Made by a program: the position numbers and the translations under genes. A DNA stretch of 51,750 nt, taken from contig NZ_FNBF01000012.1 in the NCBI RefSeq assembly GCF_900102225.1, positions 1-51,750 of the forward strand, in the 5' to 3' direction. Shown here one piece after another: positions 9,314-18,694 of the stretch. The DNA is from Eubacterium pyruvativorans (GTDB taxonomy: Bacteria; Bacillota; Clostridia; Peptostreptococcales; Anaerovoracaceae). The notes beneath the pieces are model-generated. The model made no database searches and was not told the DNA's origin. It saw nothing but the letters and a program-made list of their open reading frames with translations. Each line of letters starts with the position of its first letter. Within the stretch, counting starts at the first letter, position 1.

Positions 9314-9342
9314 TTGACGACGGCAGATTTAAATGGTAAACT
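9314..9342 (+). promoter_or_regulatory. Sigma-A-type promoter for rpmE
   Basis: TTGACG and TAAACT are separated by exactly 17 bases, about 70 bases before the rpmE start. Confidence 0.7.
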
Positions 9343-9413
9343 GACAAGGCTGCAGTAAATGCGGAGACAGTATAACGTTGGGGCATCTGCCTCAGAAGAA
9401 AGAAGGTAACAGC

Positions 9414-9614
9414 ATGAAGGAAGGAATCCATCCTAAGTACGTGGAATGTAAAGTAACTTGCGCATGCGGAAATACGTTTATGACTCGGTCTACGAAGAAT
9501 GAAATGAGACTTGATGTCTGCTCAGCGTGCCATCCGTTCTTTACAGGTCAGCAGAAGTTCATCAACCGTGGTGGACGTGTTGAGAAGTTCAAGAAGAAGT
9601 ACAATCTGGACTAA
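9414..9614 (+). CDS. rpmE: Ribosomal protein bL31, zinc-binding form
   Basis: A 66-residue ribosomal protein starting [20 protein letters not shown]. Cysteines at about 16, 18, 37 and 40 (CACG and CSAC) match the zinc-binding (C+) type of L31. AAGAAGG lies upstream of the ATG at 9414. It has its own promoter and terminator, so it is a single-gene unit. L31 sits at the subunit interface near the central protuberance. Confidence 0.97.
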   Translation: MKEGIHPKYVECKVTCACGNTFMTRSTKNEMRLDVCSACHPFFTGQQKFINRGGRVEKFKKKYNLD

Positions 9615-9631
9615 TAACCACGAATCCGATC

Positions 9632-9662
9632 AGGGGAGTGCCGGAAGGCGCTCCTCTTTTTT
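9632..9662 (+). terminator. Intrinsic terminator after rpmE
   Basis: GGAGTGCC, a GGAA loop and GGCGCTCC (one G-U pair), followed by TCTTTTTT. Confidence 0.9.
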
Positions 9663-9784
9663 GTGATAGAAAAGGGGCCGGCGCAAGCAGATATATGCAC
9701 TGCTCTTTTCGTCTTGCGCAGTGCACTGAATATCGAAAAGATGAGTGAAAAGGATTGAAAGATCTGAAAAGCATATCATATTGT

Positions 9785-10050
9785 TTAAGAGAATACTTAA
9801 ATACTGAAAAACATGGCCCGCAATATGGCGCGTTTTCGAAGCCCGTCAGTCAGGCTGCCTGCTGCTTTTAGGAAGATGCTAAGAGCCGTGCGAATGCACT
9901 GGCTTCCACCCTGGAGTTAAATAGTGTGCTGCTTCAGAAACGGCCGGGGAACGTATCCGCAGGTGAGCGGCAGCGGCCGGCGGCCGGTTAGAAACCCAGC
10001 GGCTGTGGTATAAACCTGTGCGATAAACGTTGAAGGCACAGGCCTTTTTT
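9785..10050 (+). ncRNA. Candidate structured noncoding RNA between rpmE and prfA
   Basis: About 265 bases without a convincing gene end in a clear intrinsic terminator (10015-10050), just before a separate prfA promoter, so the stretch behaves as its own transcript. Two nested hairpins are visible: GCC-GTGC/GCAC-GGC at 9885-9903, and GGCCG/CGGCC (9942-9946 with 9974-9978) enclosing CCGC/GCGG. A possible promoter is TTGAAA at 9755-9760 with TATTGT at 9779-9784 (18-base spacing). I do not recognise 6S, SRP, tmRNA, RNase P or a known riboswitch core; 6S RNA remains possible. Confidence 0.5.
10015..10050 (+). terminator. Intrinsic terminator of the candidate RNA upstream of prfA
   Basis: CCTGTGC pairs with GCACAGG across a 14-base loop, followed by CC and TTTTTT. 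Confidence 0.85.
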
Positions 10051-10058
10051 GGTACAAT
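10030..10058 (+). promoter_or_regulatory. Promoter of the prfA operon, overlapping a terminator
   Basis: TTGAAG and TACAAT are 17 bases apart. The -35 lies in the loop of the upstream terminator and the -10 is directly after its T run, so the two signals share sequence. Confidence 0.65.
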
Positions 10059-10095
10059 TAATTAGTTAAAATGCCTGAATGGAGGAATCAACCAT

Positions 10096-11160
10096 ATGTT
10101 TGAGAAGCTGGACGCAGTCGTCGATCATTACGACGAACTGACCAGACAGGTAGCGGATCCGGAAATCATTGCGAATCAGTCTGTCTGGCAGAAATATATG
10201 CAGGAAATGGGCGAGATCGGCCCGGTGGTGGAGAAGTACAGAGAGTACCGGAAGGCGGAAGAAGAGCTGTCCTTCGCCAAGGAGATGCTGGAGAACGAAG
10301 ATGACGAAGAGCTCCGGGAAATGGCCAAGGCGGAAGTGTCGGACCAGACGAAGAATCTGGAGGTTCTGGAAGAGGAACTGAAGATCCTGCTGATTCCGAA
10401 GGACCCGAACGACGAGAAGAACGTCATCGTGGAAATTCGTGCCGGCGCCGGCGGTGAGGAAGCGGCGCTGTTCGCAGCGGATCTTCTCAGAATGTACACC
10501 CGTTATGCGGAGCGTCACGGATACAAGACCGAGATGCTCAGCTACAGTGACACCGGTCTGGGCGGCGTGAAGGAAGCCGACATGATGATCAAGGGGAAGG
10601 GAGCTTATTCCCGCCTGAAGTTCGAGAGCGGCGTACACCGGGTGCAGCGTGTTCCGGTTACGGAGAGTTCCGGCCGGATCCAGACTTCCACAGCTACCGT
10701 GGCGGTGCTGCCGGAGGTGGATGACGTGGAAGTGCACATTGATCCGAATGATGTCCGGGTGGATGTGTTCCGTGCCACCGGAAACGGCGGCCAGTGCGTC
10801 AACACGACAGACTCGGCGGTCCGTATGACCCACATCCCGACCGGCATCGTGGTTTCCTGCCAGGACGAGAAGTCCCAGATCAAGAACCGGGAGAAGGCCA
10901 TGAAGGTTCTGAAGGCTCGTGTCTATGACATGATGCTGCAGGAGCAGAATGCGAAGATTGCGGCGGACCGGAGAGAACAGGTGGGAACCGGGGACCGGAG
11001 TGAACGGATCCGTACCTATAACTTCCCGCAGGGAAGAGTGTCCGAACACAGAATCGGCCTGACGCTGTATAAGCTGGATCAGATTCTGGACGGAGATCTG
11101 GATGAAATCATCGATGCGCTGATCACGGATGATCAGGCGAAGAAGATGAATAACATCTGA
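10096..11160 (+). CDS. prfA: Peptide chain release factor 1
   Basis: A 354-residue factor that releases the finished peptide at UAA and UAG codons. The catalytic GGQ is in [17 protein letters not shown] and the codon-reading PxT motif is PVT ([10 protein letters not shown]), fitting RF1 rather than RF2. The residue after GGQ is Cys instead of the more common His. AATGGAGG lies upstream of the ATG. It heads the operon prfA, ywlC, rpiB, upp, tyrS; the glutamine in GGQ is the PrmC substrate encoded upstream. Confidence 0.97.
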   Translation: MFEKLDAVVDHYDELTRQVADPEIIANQSVWQKYMQEMGEIGPVVEKYREYRKAEEELSFAKEMLENEDDEELREMAKAEVSDQTKNLEVLEEELKILLIPKDPNDEKNVIVEIRAGAGGEEAALFAADLLRMYTRYAERHGYKTEMLSYSDTGLGGVKEADMMIKGKGAYSRLKFESGVHRVQRVPVTESSGRIQTSTATVAVLPEVDDVEVHIDPNDVRVDVFRATGNGGQCVNTTDSAVRMTHIPTGIVVSCQDEKSQIKNREKAMKVLKARVYDMMLQEQNAKIAADRREQVGTGDRSERIRTYNFPQGRVSEHRIGLTLYKLDQILDGDLDEIIDALITDDQAKKMNNI

Positions 11161-11185
11161 TAGATTATTTTTTGGAGATGATAGA

Positions 11186-12196
11186 ATGAAAACACTTCAT
11201 CTGAAGGAAACGGACGAGGATTTCGACCGCGGAGCGGAGATTATCCGGGACGGCGGTCTGGTGGCGTTTCCCACAGAGACGGTATACGGTCTGGGGGCCG
11301 ATGCGCTGAATCCGGATGCCGTGTTGAAAATTTACAAGGTGAAGGGACGGCCGGCGGATAACCCGAGTATCGTTCACATTGCGGATTACGAGGATATCCG
11401 GGAGCTGGCGGCAGAGGTCACGGAGGACATGGAGATCCTGATGAAGACTTTCTGGCCGGGACCGATGACCATGATTGTTCCGGCGAAGGAGATCATCCCG
11501 AAGGTGACCACCGGAGGCCTGGACACCGTGGGAATCCGGATGCCCCGGGGGGCTTCCTGCCGGGAACTGGTTCGCCGCTCCGGGTGCCCGATCGCGGCGC
11601 CCAGTGCGAATATCTCCGGAAAGCCCAGCCCGACAGAGGCGCAGCATGTCATAGATGACTTCGAAGGGAAGATCGAGGCGGTCATTGACGGCGGTCCCTG
11701 CCAGGTGGGAATTGAATCCACGGTTATCGATATGACGGGATCGATTCCGATGATTCTCCGGCCGGGCATTCTCACCCGGGCGGATTTCGAGCGGGCGCTG
11801 GGGAAGCGGATTCTGCTGGATCCGACCCTGAACCGGAAACCGGATCCGGAGAAGGCGGAGCATTTTCGGCCGAAAGCGCCGGGACAGAAGTACAGGCACT
11901 ATGCGCCGAAGGCGCCGATGATCATCTTCGAGGGAAAGGACCCGGAGCAGGTCCGGGGGGCCATGGATGCGGAACGTCTGGAACGGGAGCAGCTGGGACA
12001 GAATGTCTGCGTCATCGATTATGAACCGGGTGAGGAACGGAAAGCTGCGAAACACTTCTTTGCCCGCCTCCGGGAGGCGGACCGGGAAGGTGTGGATGTC
12101 ATTCTGGCGGCGGCGCTGCCGGAGAACGGCGTCGGCTTCTCCGTCATGAACCGGATGCTGAAATCGGCCGGGTTCAATATCCGGAAGGTGGATTAG
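11186..12196 (+). CDS. ywlC: Threonylcarbamoyl-AMP synthase, Sua5/YwlC type
   Basis: A 336-residue enzyme making threonylcarbamoyl-adenylate from threonine, bicarbonate and ATP, the first step of the t6A modification at tRNA position 37. The YrdC-like catalytic domain (about 10-200) has KGRPADNPSIVHI and the PSANISGKPSPT motif. The C-terminal Sua5 domain begins after the KYRHYAPKAPM linker, so this is the long two-domain form. TTGGAG precedes the ATG by about 8 bases. The gene is 25 bases after prfA, a common pairing in Firmicutes. Confidence 0.95.
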   Translation: MKTLHLKETDEDFDRGAEIIRDGGLVAFPTETVYGLGADALNPDAVLKIYKVKGRPADNPSIVHIADYEDIRELAAEVTEDMEILMKTFWPGPMTMIVPAKEIIPKVTTGGLDTVGIRMPRGASCRELVRRSGCPIAAPSANISGKPSPTEAQHVIDDFEGKIEAVIDGGPCQVGIESTVIDMTGSIPMILRPGILTRADFERALGKRILLDPTLNRKPDPEKAEHFRPKAPGQKYRHYAPKAPMIIFEGKDPEQVRGAMDAERLEREQLGQNVCVIDYEPGEERKAAKHFFARLREADREGVDVILAAALPENGVGFSVMNRMLKSAGFNIRKVD

Positions 12197-12276
12197 AACG
12201 GATATCACGTCGATTTTTGTCGCCGCGGAAGGGGAAAGCCGCCGGGACGGCATCAGATAGATTGCAGGAGGGATGT

Positions 12277-12723
12277 ATGAAAATCGTAGTAGCAAGTGAC
12301 CACGGCGGTTATGCACTGAAGTTGAAGGTCGCCGCTCATCTGAAGGAGCGGGGCATCGAGGTGGAGGATCTGGGCACCCACAGTGAGGAGTCAGTGGATT
12401 ATCCGGTTTACGGAAAGGCCTGCGGTGAGGCCGTCGTTTCCGGCCGGGGGGATCTGGGAATGGTCTTCTGCGGCACGGGCATCGGGATTTCCATTGCGGC
12501 GAACAAGGTGCACGGAGTCCGCTGTGCGCTGGTGACCTCTGTGGAGACGGCGCATCTGGCGAAGGAACATAACAACGCAAATGTGCTGGCCATGGGCGGC
12601 CGGACCACGGATCCGGAGCTGGCGGTCCGCATGACGGATGAATGGCTGGACACCGTTTTTGCGGGAGAAACAGAGAGTGGTCAGCGTCACGCGCGCAGGG
12701 TCGCGATGCTGAACGAGATGTAG
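12277..12723 (+). CDS. rpiB: Ribose-5-phosphate isomerase B
   Basis: A 148-residue RpiB/LacAB-family isomerase converting ribose 5-phosphate and ribulose 5-phosphate. It starts [15 protein letters not shown] with AGGAGGG about 6 bases upstream, so longer in-frame starts are rejected. The active-site Cys lies in [14 protein letters not shown] and the NVLAMGGR segment is typical. It is third in the prfA operon. Ribose 5-phosphate feeds PRPP, the co-substrate of the next gene product, Upp. Confidence 0.95.
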   Translation: MKIVVASDHGGYALKLKVAAHLKERGIEVEDLGTHSEESVDYPVYGKACGEAVVSGRGDLGMVFCGTGIGISIAANKVHGVRCALVTSVETAHLAKEHNNANVLAMGGRTTDPELAVRMTDEWLDTVFAGETESGQRHARRVAMLNEM

Positions 12724-12758
12724 AACCGGACAGAGGCAATCACAGGAGAGGGACTATT

Positions 12759-13397
12759 ATGGAAAGAGAAGGAAAGGTTTACGTATTCGATCATCCGCTG
12801 ATTCAGCACAAGGTTTCGCTGATGAGAATGAAGGAAACGAGTGTGAAGGAATTCCGTGAGCTGGCCCAGGAAGTGGCGATGCTGATGGGATTCGAGGCGA
12901 CGAGAAATCTTCCGCTGAAGGATGTGGAAATCGAGACGCCGATTACGAAAACGACCACGAAGATGCTGGAAGGGGAGGACATCGCCATCGTTCCGATCCT
13001 CCGGGCCGGACTGGGATTCGTGGACGGCATGCTGGCGCTGGTGCCGAATGCGAAGGTGGGACACATCGGTCTGTACAGAGATCCGGAGACGCACGAACCT
13101 CATGAGTATTACTGCAAGCTGCCGAAGGATGTGGAGAAGAGACAGATCTTCGTAGTGGATCCGATGCTGGCCACCGGCGGCAGTGCGGTGGCAGCCATCG
13201 ACTTCATCAAGCAGCGGGGCGGGAAGAACATCACGTTCATGTGCCTGATTGCTGCACCGGAAGGCATCCGGGCGCTGCATGAGGCCCACCCGGAGATTGA
13301 TATTTACATCGCTGCGAAGGATGATCATCTGGACGAGAATGCTTACATCGTTCCGGGACTGGGAGATGCCGGGGACAGACTGTACGGAACGAAGTAG
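12759..13397 (+). CDS. upp: Uracil phosphoribosyltransferase
   Basis: A 212-residue pyrimidine salvage enzyme forming UMP from uracil and PRPP. Recognised by [14 protein letters not shown] (PRPP and uracil contacts), the PRPP loop [20 protein letters not shown] and the C-terminal [16 protein letters not shown]. The ATG at 12759 follows AGGAGAGGG; a longer in-frame extension overlapping rpiB is not credible. It lies 35 bases after rpiB. Confidence 0.97.
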   Translation: MEREGKVYVFDHPLIQHKVSLMRMKETSVKEFRELAQEVAMLMGFEATRNLPLKDVEIETPITKTTTKMLEGEDIAIVPILRAGLGFVDGMLALVPNAKVGHIGLYRDPETHEPHEYYCKLPKDVEKRQIFVVDPMLATGGSAVAAIDFIKQRGGKNITFMCLIAAPEGIRALHEAHPEIDIYIAAKDDHLDENAYIVPGLGDAGDRLYGTK

Positions 13398-13451
13398 ACT
13401 CCGGCCGTCTGCGGTTTCAGTTATTTCAGGTTAGAGTAGTGAGGTTGCAAT

Positions 13452-14783
13452 ATGATTAATATTCCTGACAATATCAGTCAGCACGACAATGTCTTCGACG
13501 TGCTGAAGGAGCGCGGATTCGTAGAACAGGTCACGGATGAGGATGCTGTCCGGGATCTGCTCTCCAGGGAGAAGATCCGTTTCTACATCGGTTTCGACCC
13601 GACGGCGGACTGTCTGCATGTGGGTCACTTCATGCAGATCATCATTCTGTCTTACATGCTGAAGTACGGTCACACACCGGTGGCGCTGATCGGCGGCGGC
13701 ACGGGGATGATCGGCGATCCGTCCGGCCGGACCGACATGAGAAAGCTCATGGACACCGAGACCATCGACTATAACTGCGCACAGTTCAAGAAGCTGTTCG
13801 ACCGTTTCCTGCCGTTCGATGACGAGTGCCAGTATGTGGGCAACGGCGGTGTTTTCGTGCCGGGTCATCTGACGAAGGAACCGGATCCGGGGAAGGCCAT
13901 CAGCGTCAACAACGGAAAGTGGCTGCGCAACCTGAATTTCGTGGAATTCATGAGAACGATCGGAAAGGACTTCAATGTCAACACCATGCTCCGTTCCGAA
14001 GCATTCAAACAGAGAATGGCCAGAGAGAACGGTCTGTCCTTCTTCGAGTTCGGATACATGCTGATGCAGGGCTATGATTTCTATGTTATGGCCAGAGACT
14101 TCAACGTGCAGATGGAATTCGGCGGCAACGATCAGTGGTCCAACATCATTGCGGGTATCAACCTGACGAAGAAGGAGATCAACAAGGATGTGTACGGCAT
14201 GACCTTCTCCCTGCTGACCAACAGCGAAGGAAAGAAGATGGGGAAAACCGGAAAGGGCGCCCTCTGGCTGTCCGCAGACAGAACTTCCCCGTACGAGTTC
14301 TACCAGTACTGGCGGAACGTCGGCGATCTGGATGTGAACAAGTGCCTGCGCATGCTGACCTTCCTGCCGATGGATGAAGTGGAGCGGCTCTCTTCCCTGC
14401 AGGGTTCCGAGATCAACAAGGCGAAGGAAGTTCTGGCCTACGAGGTCACGAAGATGGTACACGGCGAGGAAGAGGCGGAGAAGGCCCAGGAAGCGGCCCG
14501 GTCTGCCTTCGGCGGTGCAGCGGACTCTGACAACATCCCGACGGAGGAAATGAAGCGGAGCGAGTTCGCCGGAGAAGGCAAGGGTCTGGGGACGATCCTG
14601 AAGGAACTGGGTCTGGCGTCCAGCAACAGCGATGCCCGCCGCACGATCGAGCAGGGCGGTGTCACCATCGACGGAGAGAAGATTACCGACAAGGATTTCG
14701 CCGTCCGGGAGGACATGATCGGCGAAGAGGGGATCCTCATCCGCAAAGGAAAGAAGAAAGTCGTCCGGCTGAAGATGAAATAG
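13452..14783 (+). CDS. tyrS: Tyrosyl-tRNA synthetase
   Basis: A 443-residue class I synthetase charging tRNA-Tyr. The HIGH-type motif is HVGH in DCLHVGHFMQ, the KMSKS-type motif is KMGKT, and the C-terminal S4 RNA-binding domain is at about 375-440 (SNSDARRTIEQGGVTIDGEK). Only 54 bases separate it from upp and they hold no T-box leader, so it appears to be expressed from the prfA operon promoter, unlike many Firmicutes tyrS genes. It ends the operon at a strong terminator. Confidence 0.96.
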   Translation: MINIPDNISQHDNVFDVLKERGFVEQVTDEDAVRDLLSREKIRFYIGFDPTADCLHVGHFMQIIILSYMLKYGHTPVALIGGGTGMIGDPSGRTDMRKLMDTETIDYNCAQFKKLFDRFLPFDDECQYVGNGGVFVPGHLTKEPDPGKAISVNNGKWLRNLNFVEFMRTIGKDFNVNTMLRSEAFKQRMARENGLSFFEFGYMLMQGYDFYVMARDFNVQMEFGGNDQWSNIIAGINLTKKEINKDVYGMTFSLLTNSEGKKMGKTGKGALWLSADRTSPYEFYQYWRNVGDLDVNKCLRMLTFLPMDEVERLSSLQGSEINKAKEVLAYEVTKMVHGEEEAEKAQEAARSAFGGAADSDNIPTEEMKRSEFAGEGKGLGTILKELGLASSNSDARRTIEQGGVTIDGEKITDKDFAVREDMIGEEGILIRKGKKKVVRLKMK

Positions 14784-14798
14784 GACGGTTCCCCGTTG

Positions 14799-14847
14799 CG
14801 GGGCTCCGGCGGTCCGAAAGGTCCGCCGGGGCCCCGCCGATTTTTTT
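14799..14847 (+). terminator. Strong terminator of the prfA-tyrS operon
   Basis: A long GC-rich stem (GCGGGGC...GCCCCGC outside, CCGGCGG/CCGCCGG inside) is followed by CGATTTTTTT. Confidence 0.93.
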
Positions 14848-14981
14848 GCAGGCTTGTGCGAATAATTCGAAATAAGGGGCGCCGGGTGGAAGTTCTTGAA
14901 AATGAATATGAATGATGAGATAATTGAACAAAAGTAAAGTAATTGTGAGCGAGTGTATTGATACTGGAAAGGATTGGGACT

Positions 14982-15530
14982 ATGGCCGGCAGAGTCTGGG
15001 GAAAGAAGGCACGCAACAGAGAAGTGATCATGGAGGCGGCGAAGGCCCTTTTCGAGCGGGAAGGCATGGAACGGGTGACGTTCAACGATATCGCCGAGGA
15101 GGCAGGGATGTCCCGTACCACGATTTTCAATCATTTTCCGACCATCAATGATCTGCTTCTGGCCCTGGCGGAACAGGAATTTCAGAGCATCATGGATTAT
15201 TACGTCACCACCAGGCTCAGCGGACGGGAACTGATCATGGCCATGTTCAACCGGCTGATTGACGACACCTGCGATTTCCCGGTGCTGACCACCCGTCTCA
15301 TCAGTACCATTCTGATTGTGGATTCCGAGCGGCAGACGTTCAGTAAATTCCTGGATATGATCGAGGAGAATCTGGATCCGGCCTTCCCGGAGGAAGAACG
15401 GGAAGAGATCGCCATTATGCTCACGGGGAACTATTTCGGGCTGATCGGGTATAATTTCTTCCGGCATGAATCTTTCAACCGCAGCAAGATGAAGAAGCAT
15501 TTCGCCGTTTTGGCATCGAAAATATTTTAG
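14982..15530 (+). CDS. TetR-family transcriptional regulator
   Basis: A 182-residue regulator. The N-terminal helix-turn-helix is at about 30-55 (TFNDIAEEAGMSRTTIFNHF); the rest is the helical ligand-binding and dimer domain. The ATG at 14982 follows GAAAGG; an in-frame TTG eight codons upstream has no ribosome binding site. The gene is 33 bases before the P-type ATPase gene on the same strand, so it probably controls that transporter in response to its ion or to membrane stress; the ligand is unknown. Confidence 0.87.
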   Translation: MAGRVWGKKARNREVIMEAAKALFEREGMERVTFNDIAEEAGMSRTTIFNHFPTINDLLLALAEQEFQSIMDYYVTTRLSGRELIMAMFNRLIDDTCDFPVLTTRLISTILIVDSERQTFSKFLDMIEENLDPAFPEEEREEIAIMLTGNYFGLIGYNFFRHESFNRSKMKKHFAVLASKIF

Positions 15531-15563
15531 GCCGCATATTTGCAGCACATTTAAGGAGGCAGT

Positions 15564-17936
15564 ATGGCCGGACTGACTACACGGGAGGTGCAGGACCGCG
15601 CCGCGCGGGGCCTGACCAATGAGGCCGCCGACACATCGACGAAGAGTGTGTCGGAGATTGTCAGAGGGAATATCCTCACCTATTTTAATCTCATATTTAC
15701 CGTACTGGCGGCCCTGCTGATTCTGGCAGGGTCGTTCAAGGATTTATCCTTCATGCTGATTGTTCTTGCCAACACGGGGATCGGTATCTGGCAGGAGATC
15801 CGTTCGAAGAACACCCTGGATCAGCTGAAGTTCGGCAGCATGCCCCGGGTGTCTGTCTGGCGGGACGGCGTTTTGCGGCAGGTGCCGCCGGATGAGCTGG
15901 TGCTGGACGACTGGATTCTGCTCCGGTCGGGAAATCAGATTCCGGCGGATGCGGAAGTGGAAGAAGGGGCCCTGCAGGTCAATGAGTCTCTGCTCACCGG
16001 AGAGTCTGACGAGATCGAGAAAGGGCCCGGGGACCCGCTGATGTCCGGCAGTTTCGTGGTGTCCGGAGAGGCGACGGCCCGTCTCACTGCGGTGGGAAAG
16101 GACGCATATATCTCCCGGCTGACGAAGGAGGCCACGAAGCAGTCCAAGCATGATTCCCGCTCCCAGATGGTGCGGCTTCTGGACCGGCTGGTTCTGGTCA
16201 TCGGCATTCTGATCATTCCCATCGGCGGACTTCTGTTCTACCAGCAGATGTTCGTCCGGGGACTGGGATTCCGGGACAGTATCATCGCCATGGTGGCGGC
16301 GGTTCTGGGAATGATTCCGGAAGGGCTGTATATGATGGCCAGTATTGCCATGGTGGTGAGCGCCATGCGGCTGGCGAAGCACAAGGTTCTGGTGCAGAAT
16401 ATGCGCTGCATCGAGACCCTGGCCCGGGTGGATGTGCTCTGTGTGGACAAGACCGGGACCATCACGGAAAATGAAATGAAAGTGGCGGGGATGGATCCGC
16501 TCCGGCAGGATATCGACCGGGAAGACCTGGAACTTTTTGTCGGCGACCTGGCGGCAGCCATGAGCCGGGACAACATCACCATGGCGGCGCTGCAGGATCA
16601 CTTCACGGAGCATTCGGGCAGGCGGCCTCAGGCGGTATGTCCGTTCTCCTCCCGGTACAAGTACAGCGGCGTCACCTTCGAGGACGGCAGTTTCGTGCTG
16701 GGCGCACCGGAATACGTGCTGGGGAACGCTTACGGGAATCTGGCGGAGCAGGTGGACGAAAAGGGCAGAGACGGATGCCGGGTTCTGGCCTTCGTCTTCA
16801 CCCGGGAGATTCCCGAGGGACAGCCTCTCTCCCTTCCGGTGACCCCGTTGGCCCTGATCTATCTGGAGAATCCGATCCGGGAGGCGGCGCCGGATACCTT
16901 CCGGTTCTTTTCGGAAAACGGCGTGGACGTGAAGGTGATTTCCGGCGATAATCCGGTGACCGTGTCCAATGTGGCGAAGAAAGCGCAGATCGCCGGGGCG
17001 GAGGATTATGTGGACGCCCGCACGCTGGAGACGCCGGCGGATGTGGAGAAGGCAGTGAAGCGGTACACGGTATTCGGCCGGGTGACGCCGGACCAGAAGC
17101 GGCAGATCGTCCGGGCGCTGAAGAAGCAGGGCCGGACCGTGGGCATGACAGGGGACGGGGTGAACGACATCCTGGCGCTCCGGGATGCGGATACTTCGAT
17201 CGCCATGGCCTCCGGGTCCGAGGCGGCTTCCAATGCGGCGCAGCTGGTGCTGATGGATTCGGATTTCGGCCGCATGCCCCAGGTGGTGGCGGAAGGCCGC
17301 CGGGTGGTGAATAACATCACGAAGACGGCGGTGCTGTATCTGACAAAGAACATTTTCTCTTTCCTGCTGGCCATGTTCTCTGTGGTCAGTGTGCTGCAGT
17401 ACCCGCTGACGCCGTCCCAGATCACGCTGATCAGCATGTTCACCATCGGTATTCCGGCGTTCGTACTGTCTCTGGAGCCGAACCGGGACCGGATTGAGGG
17501 GAATTTCCTGTGGAATGTGTTCAGGACCTCCCTGCCGGCGGGAATCACGGTGTTTGCGGCGGTCAGCGGGCTGGTGGTGTTCGGACAGATCCTTCATATC
17601 AGCCAGCCCAGTGTGTCCACAGCGGCCTCCGGGCTGGTGGCACTGGGGGAATTCCTGATTCTGGCCAAGGTGTCCCAGCCAATGAACCGTCTCCATCTCG
17701 GTATGATGGTGGTGATGGTGGCCGGGTTCTGGTATATGATCGTGTTCCACTACGACCTGTTCGGCATCAGCGCCATGAACCTGGTGTGTGTGATGCTGAT
17801 GATTCTGTTCTTGCTGGCCATGGAGGCGGTATTCCGGTATTTCTACCTTTTCACGGACTTCTGCGGCAGTTTCCTGACGAAGCGGGGGCGGGCGGCCCGG
17901 CGGGAAGCGAAACGGGCTGCGGAAGAGGAGCAGTAA
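15564..17936 (+). CDS. P-type cation-transporting ATPase, CtpE-like
   Basis: A 790-residue P-type ATPase. The actuator loop has TGES (145-148), the membrane motif is IPEGL (251-255), the phosphorylated Asp295 is in DKTGTIT, and the hinge is TGDGVND. There are no N-terminal metal-binding CxxC motifs. The PEGLYMMASIAM membrane motif and short N-terminus resemble CtpE-type ATPases (calcium uptake in mycobacteria) more than the SERCA-like or copper types; the ion is inferred. AAGGAGG precedes the ATG. It follows the TetR gene and ends before the rplM promoter. Confidence 0.9.
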   Translation: MAGLTTREVQDRAARGLTNEAADTSTKSVSEIVRGNILTYFNLIFTVLAALLILAGSFKDLSFMLIVLANTGIGIWQEIRSKNTLDQLKFGSMPRVSVWRDGVLRQVPPDELVLDDWILLRSGNQIPADAEVEEGALQVNESLLTGESDEIEKGPGDPLMSGSFVVSGEATARLTAVGKDAYISRLTKEATKQSKHDSRSQMVRLLDRLVLVIGILIIPIGGLLFYQQMFVRGLGFRDSIIAMVAAVLGMIPEGLYMMASIAMVVSAMRLAKHKVLVQNMRCIETLARVDVLCVDKTGTITENEMKVAGMDPLRQDIDREDLELFVGDLAAAMSRDNITMAALQDHFTEHSGRRPQAVCPFSSRYKYSGVTFEDGSFVLGAPEYVLGNAYGNLAEQVDEKGRDGCRVLAFVFTREIPEGQPLSLPVTPLALIYLENPIREAAPDTFRFFSENGVDVKVISGDNPVTVSNVAKKAQIAGAEDYVDARTLETPADVEKAVKRYTVFGRVTPDQKRQIVRALKKQGRTVGMTGDGVNDILALRDADTSIAMASGSEAASNAAQLVLMDSDFGRMPQVVAEGRRVVNNITKTAVLYLTKNIFSFLLAMFSVVSVLQYPLTPSQITLISMFTIGIPAFVLSLEPNRDRIEGNFLWNVFRTSLPAGITVFAAVSGLVVFGQILHISQPSVSTAASGLVALGEFLILAKVSQPMNRLHLGMMVVMVAGFWYMIVFHYDLFGISAMNLVCVMLMILFLLAMEAVFRYFYLFTDFCGSFLTKRGRAARREAKRAAEEEQ

Positions 17937-17985
17937 GGACCGGCGCAAAAACAAAGAATTATCCCTGCGAAGCCGCAGAAATCAG

Positions 17986-18014
17986 TTGATTTCCCCGGCT
18001 TCGTGCTATATAAT
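17986..18014 (+). promoter_or_regulatory. Promoter of rplM-rpsI
   Basis: TTGATT and a perfect TATAAT are 17 bases apart, about 230 bases before the rplM start. Confidence 0.75.
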
Positions 18015-18020
18015 TATCGA

Positions 18021-18245
18021 GTGCTTTCAGCAGAAAGTGCATCATACCGCGGGCAGGGTGGGGAACCTCCGGAGCCTGGCGGGCTAAACCAACCATTTAG
18101 TAGATGCCGACCAGGATCCGGCCGAAGCCGTTGGCAGGGCGGGATCTCAGTAGGCAGGACCGAAACAGATTTCTCTTTCGGAACCGGGCGCCCTCCGGGC
18201 GGCGGACAGGAAGGGTCATCCCAGTAGGTAGAAAGGACTTACACT
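18021..18245 (+). promoter_or_regulatory. Long structured 5' leader of rplM-rpsI
   Basis: About 225 bases lie between the predicted transcription start and rplM, with no open frame of note. The leader is GC-rich and has three similar patches, TTAGTAGATGCC, TCAGTAGGCAGG and CCAGTAGGTAGA (near 18099, 18148 and 18220), each next to complementary GC segments such as GGGCGCCCTCCGGGC. Ribosomal protein L13 is known to bind its own leader in Firmicutes, so autoregulation is likely by analogy. Confidence 0.55.
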
Positions 18246-18674
18246 ATGAAATCTTACATTGCTAAGCCTGCAGAAGTAGAACGTAAGTGGTACGTTGTGG
18301 ATGCAGAAGGCAAGACACTCGGAAGACTGGCTTCTCAGGTTGCTACTATTCTGAGAGGAAAGAACAAGCCGATTTACACACCGCACGTGGACTGCGGCGA
18401 TAATGTCATCGTGATCAACGCAGAGAAGATCGCGGTTACCGGCAAGAAGCTGACAGACAAGCTCTATGTGACCTATTCCGGATTCCCGGGCGGAAAGAAG
18501 GAAGTCATGCTGAAGGATATGCTGGCGAACAAGCCGGAAGAGGTAATCCGTCACGCAGTGAAGGGCATGCTCCCGGACGGCAAGCTGGGCAGACAGATGT
18601 TCAAGAAGCTGCATGTATATGCGGGTCCGGACCACAAGCACGAGGCGCAGAAGCCGGAAACACTGGAATTCTAA
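18246..18674 (+). CDS. rplM: Ribosomal protein uL13
   Basis: A 142-residue large-subunit protein starting [20 protein letters not shown], with the typical [18 protein letters not shown] and [16 protein letters not shown] segments. GAAAGGA lies upstream of the ATG. It is first in the universally conserved rplM-rpsI pair, 20 bases before rpsI. Confidence 0.98.
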   Translation: MKSYIAKPAEVERKWYVVDAEGKTLGRLASQVATILRGKNKPIYTPHVDCGDNVIVINAEKIAVTGKKLTDKLYVTYSGFPGGKKEVMLKDMLANKPEEVIRHAVKGMLPDGKLGRQMFKKLHVYAGPDHKHEAQKPETLEF

Positions 18675-18694
18675 GGAAAGGGAGGATATAGACA

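Noticed and set aside
9785-10050. SRP RNA, tmRNA, RNase P RNA or a cobalamin, TPP or lysine riboswitch
   Set aside because: None of their conserved core sequences is present.
13398-13451. T-box leader upstream of tyrS
   Set aside because: Only 54 bases are available and no T-box sequence or terminator is present.
13431-17954. Long minus-strand frames opposite tyrS and the P-type ATPase
   Set aside because: The plus-strand genes have all catalytic motifs; the opposite frames resemble no protein.
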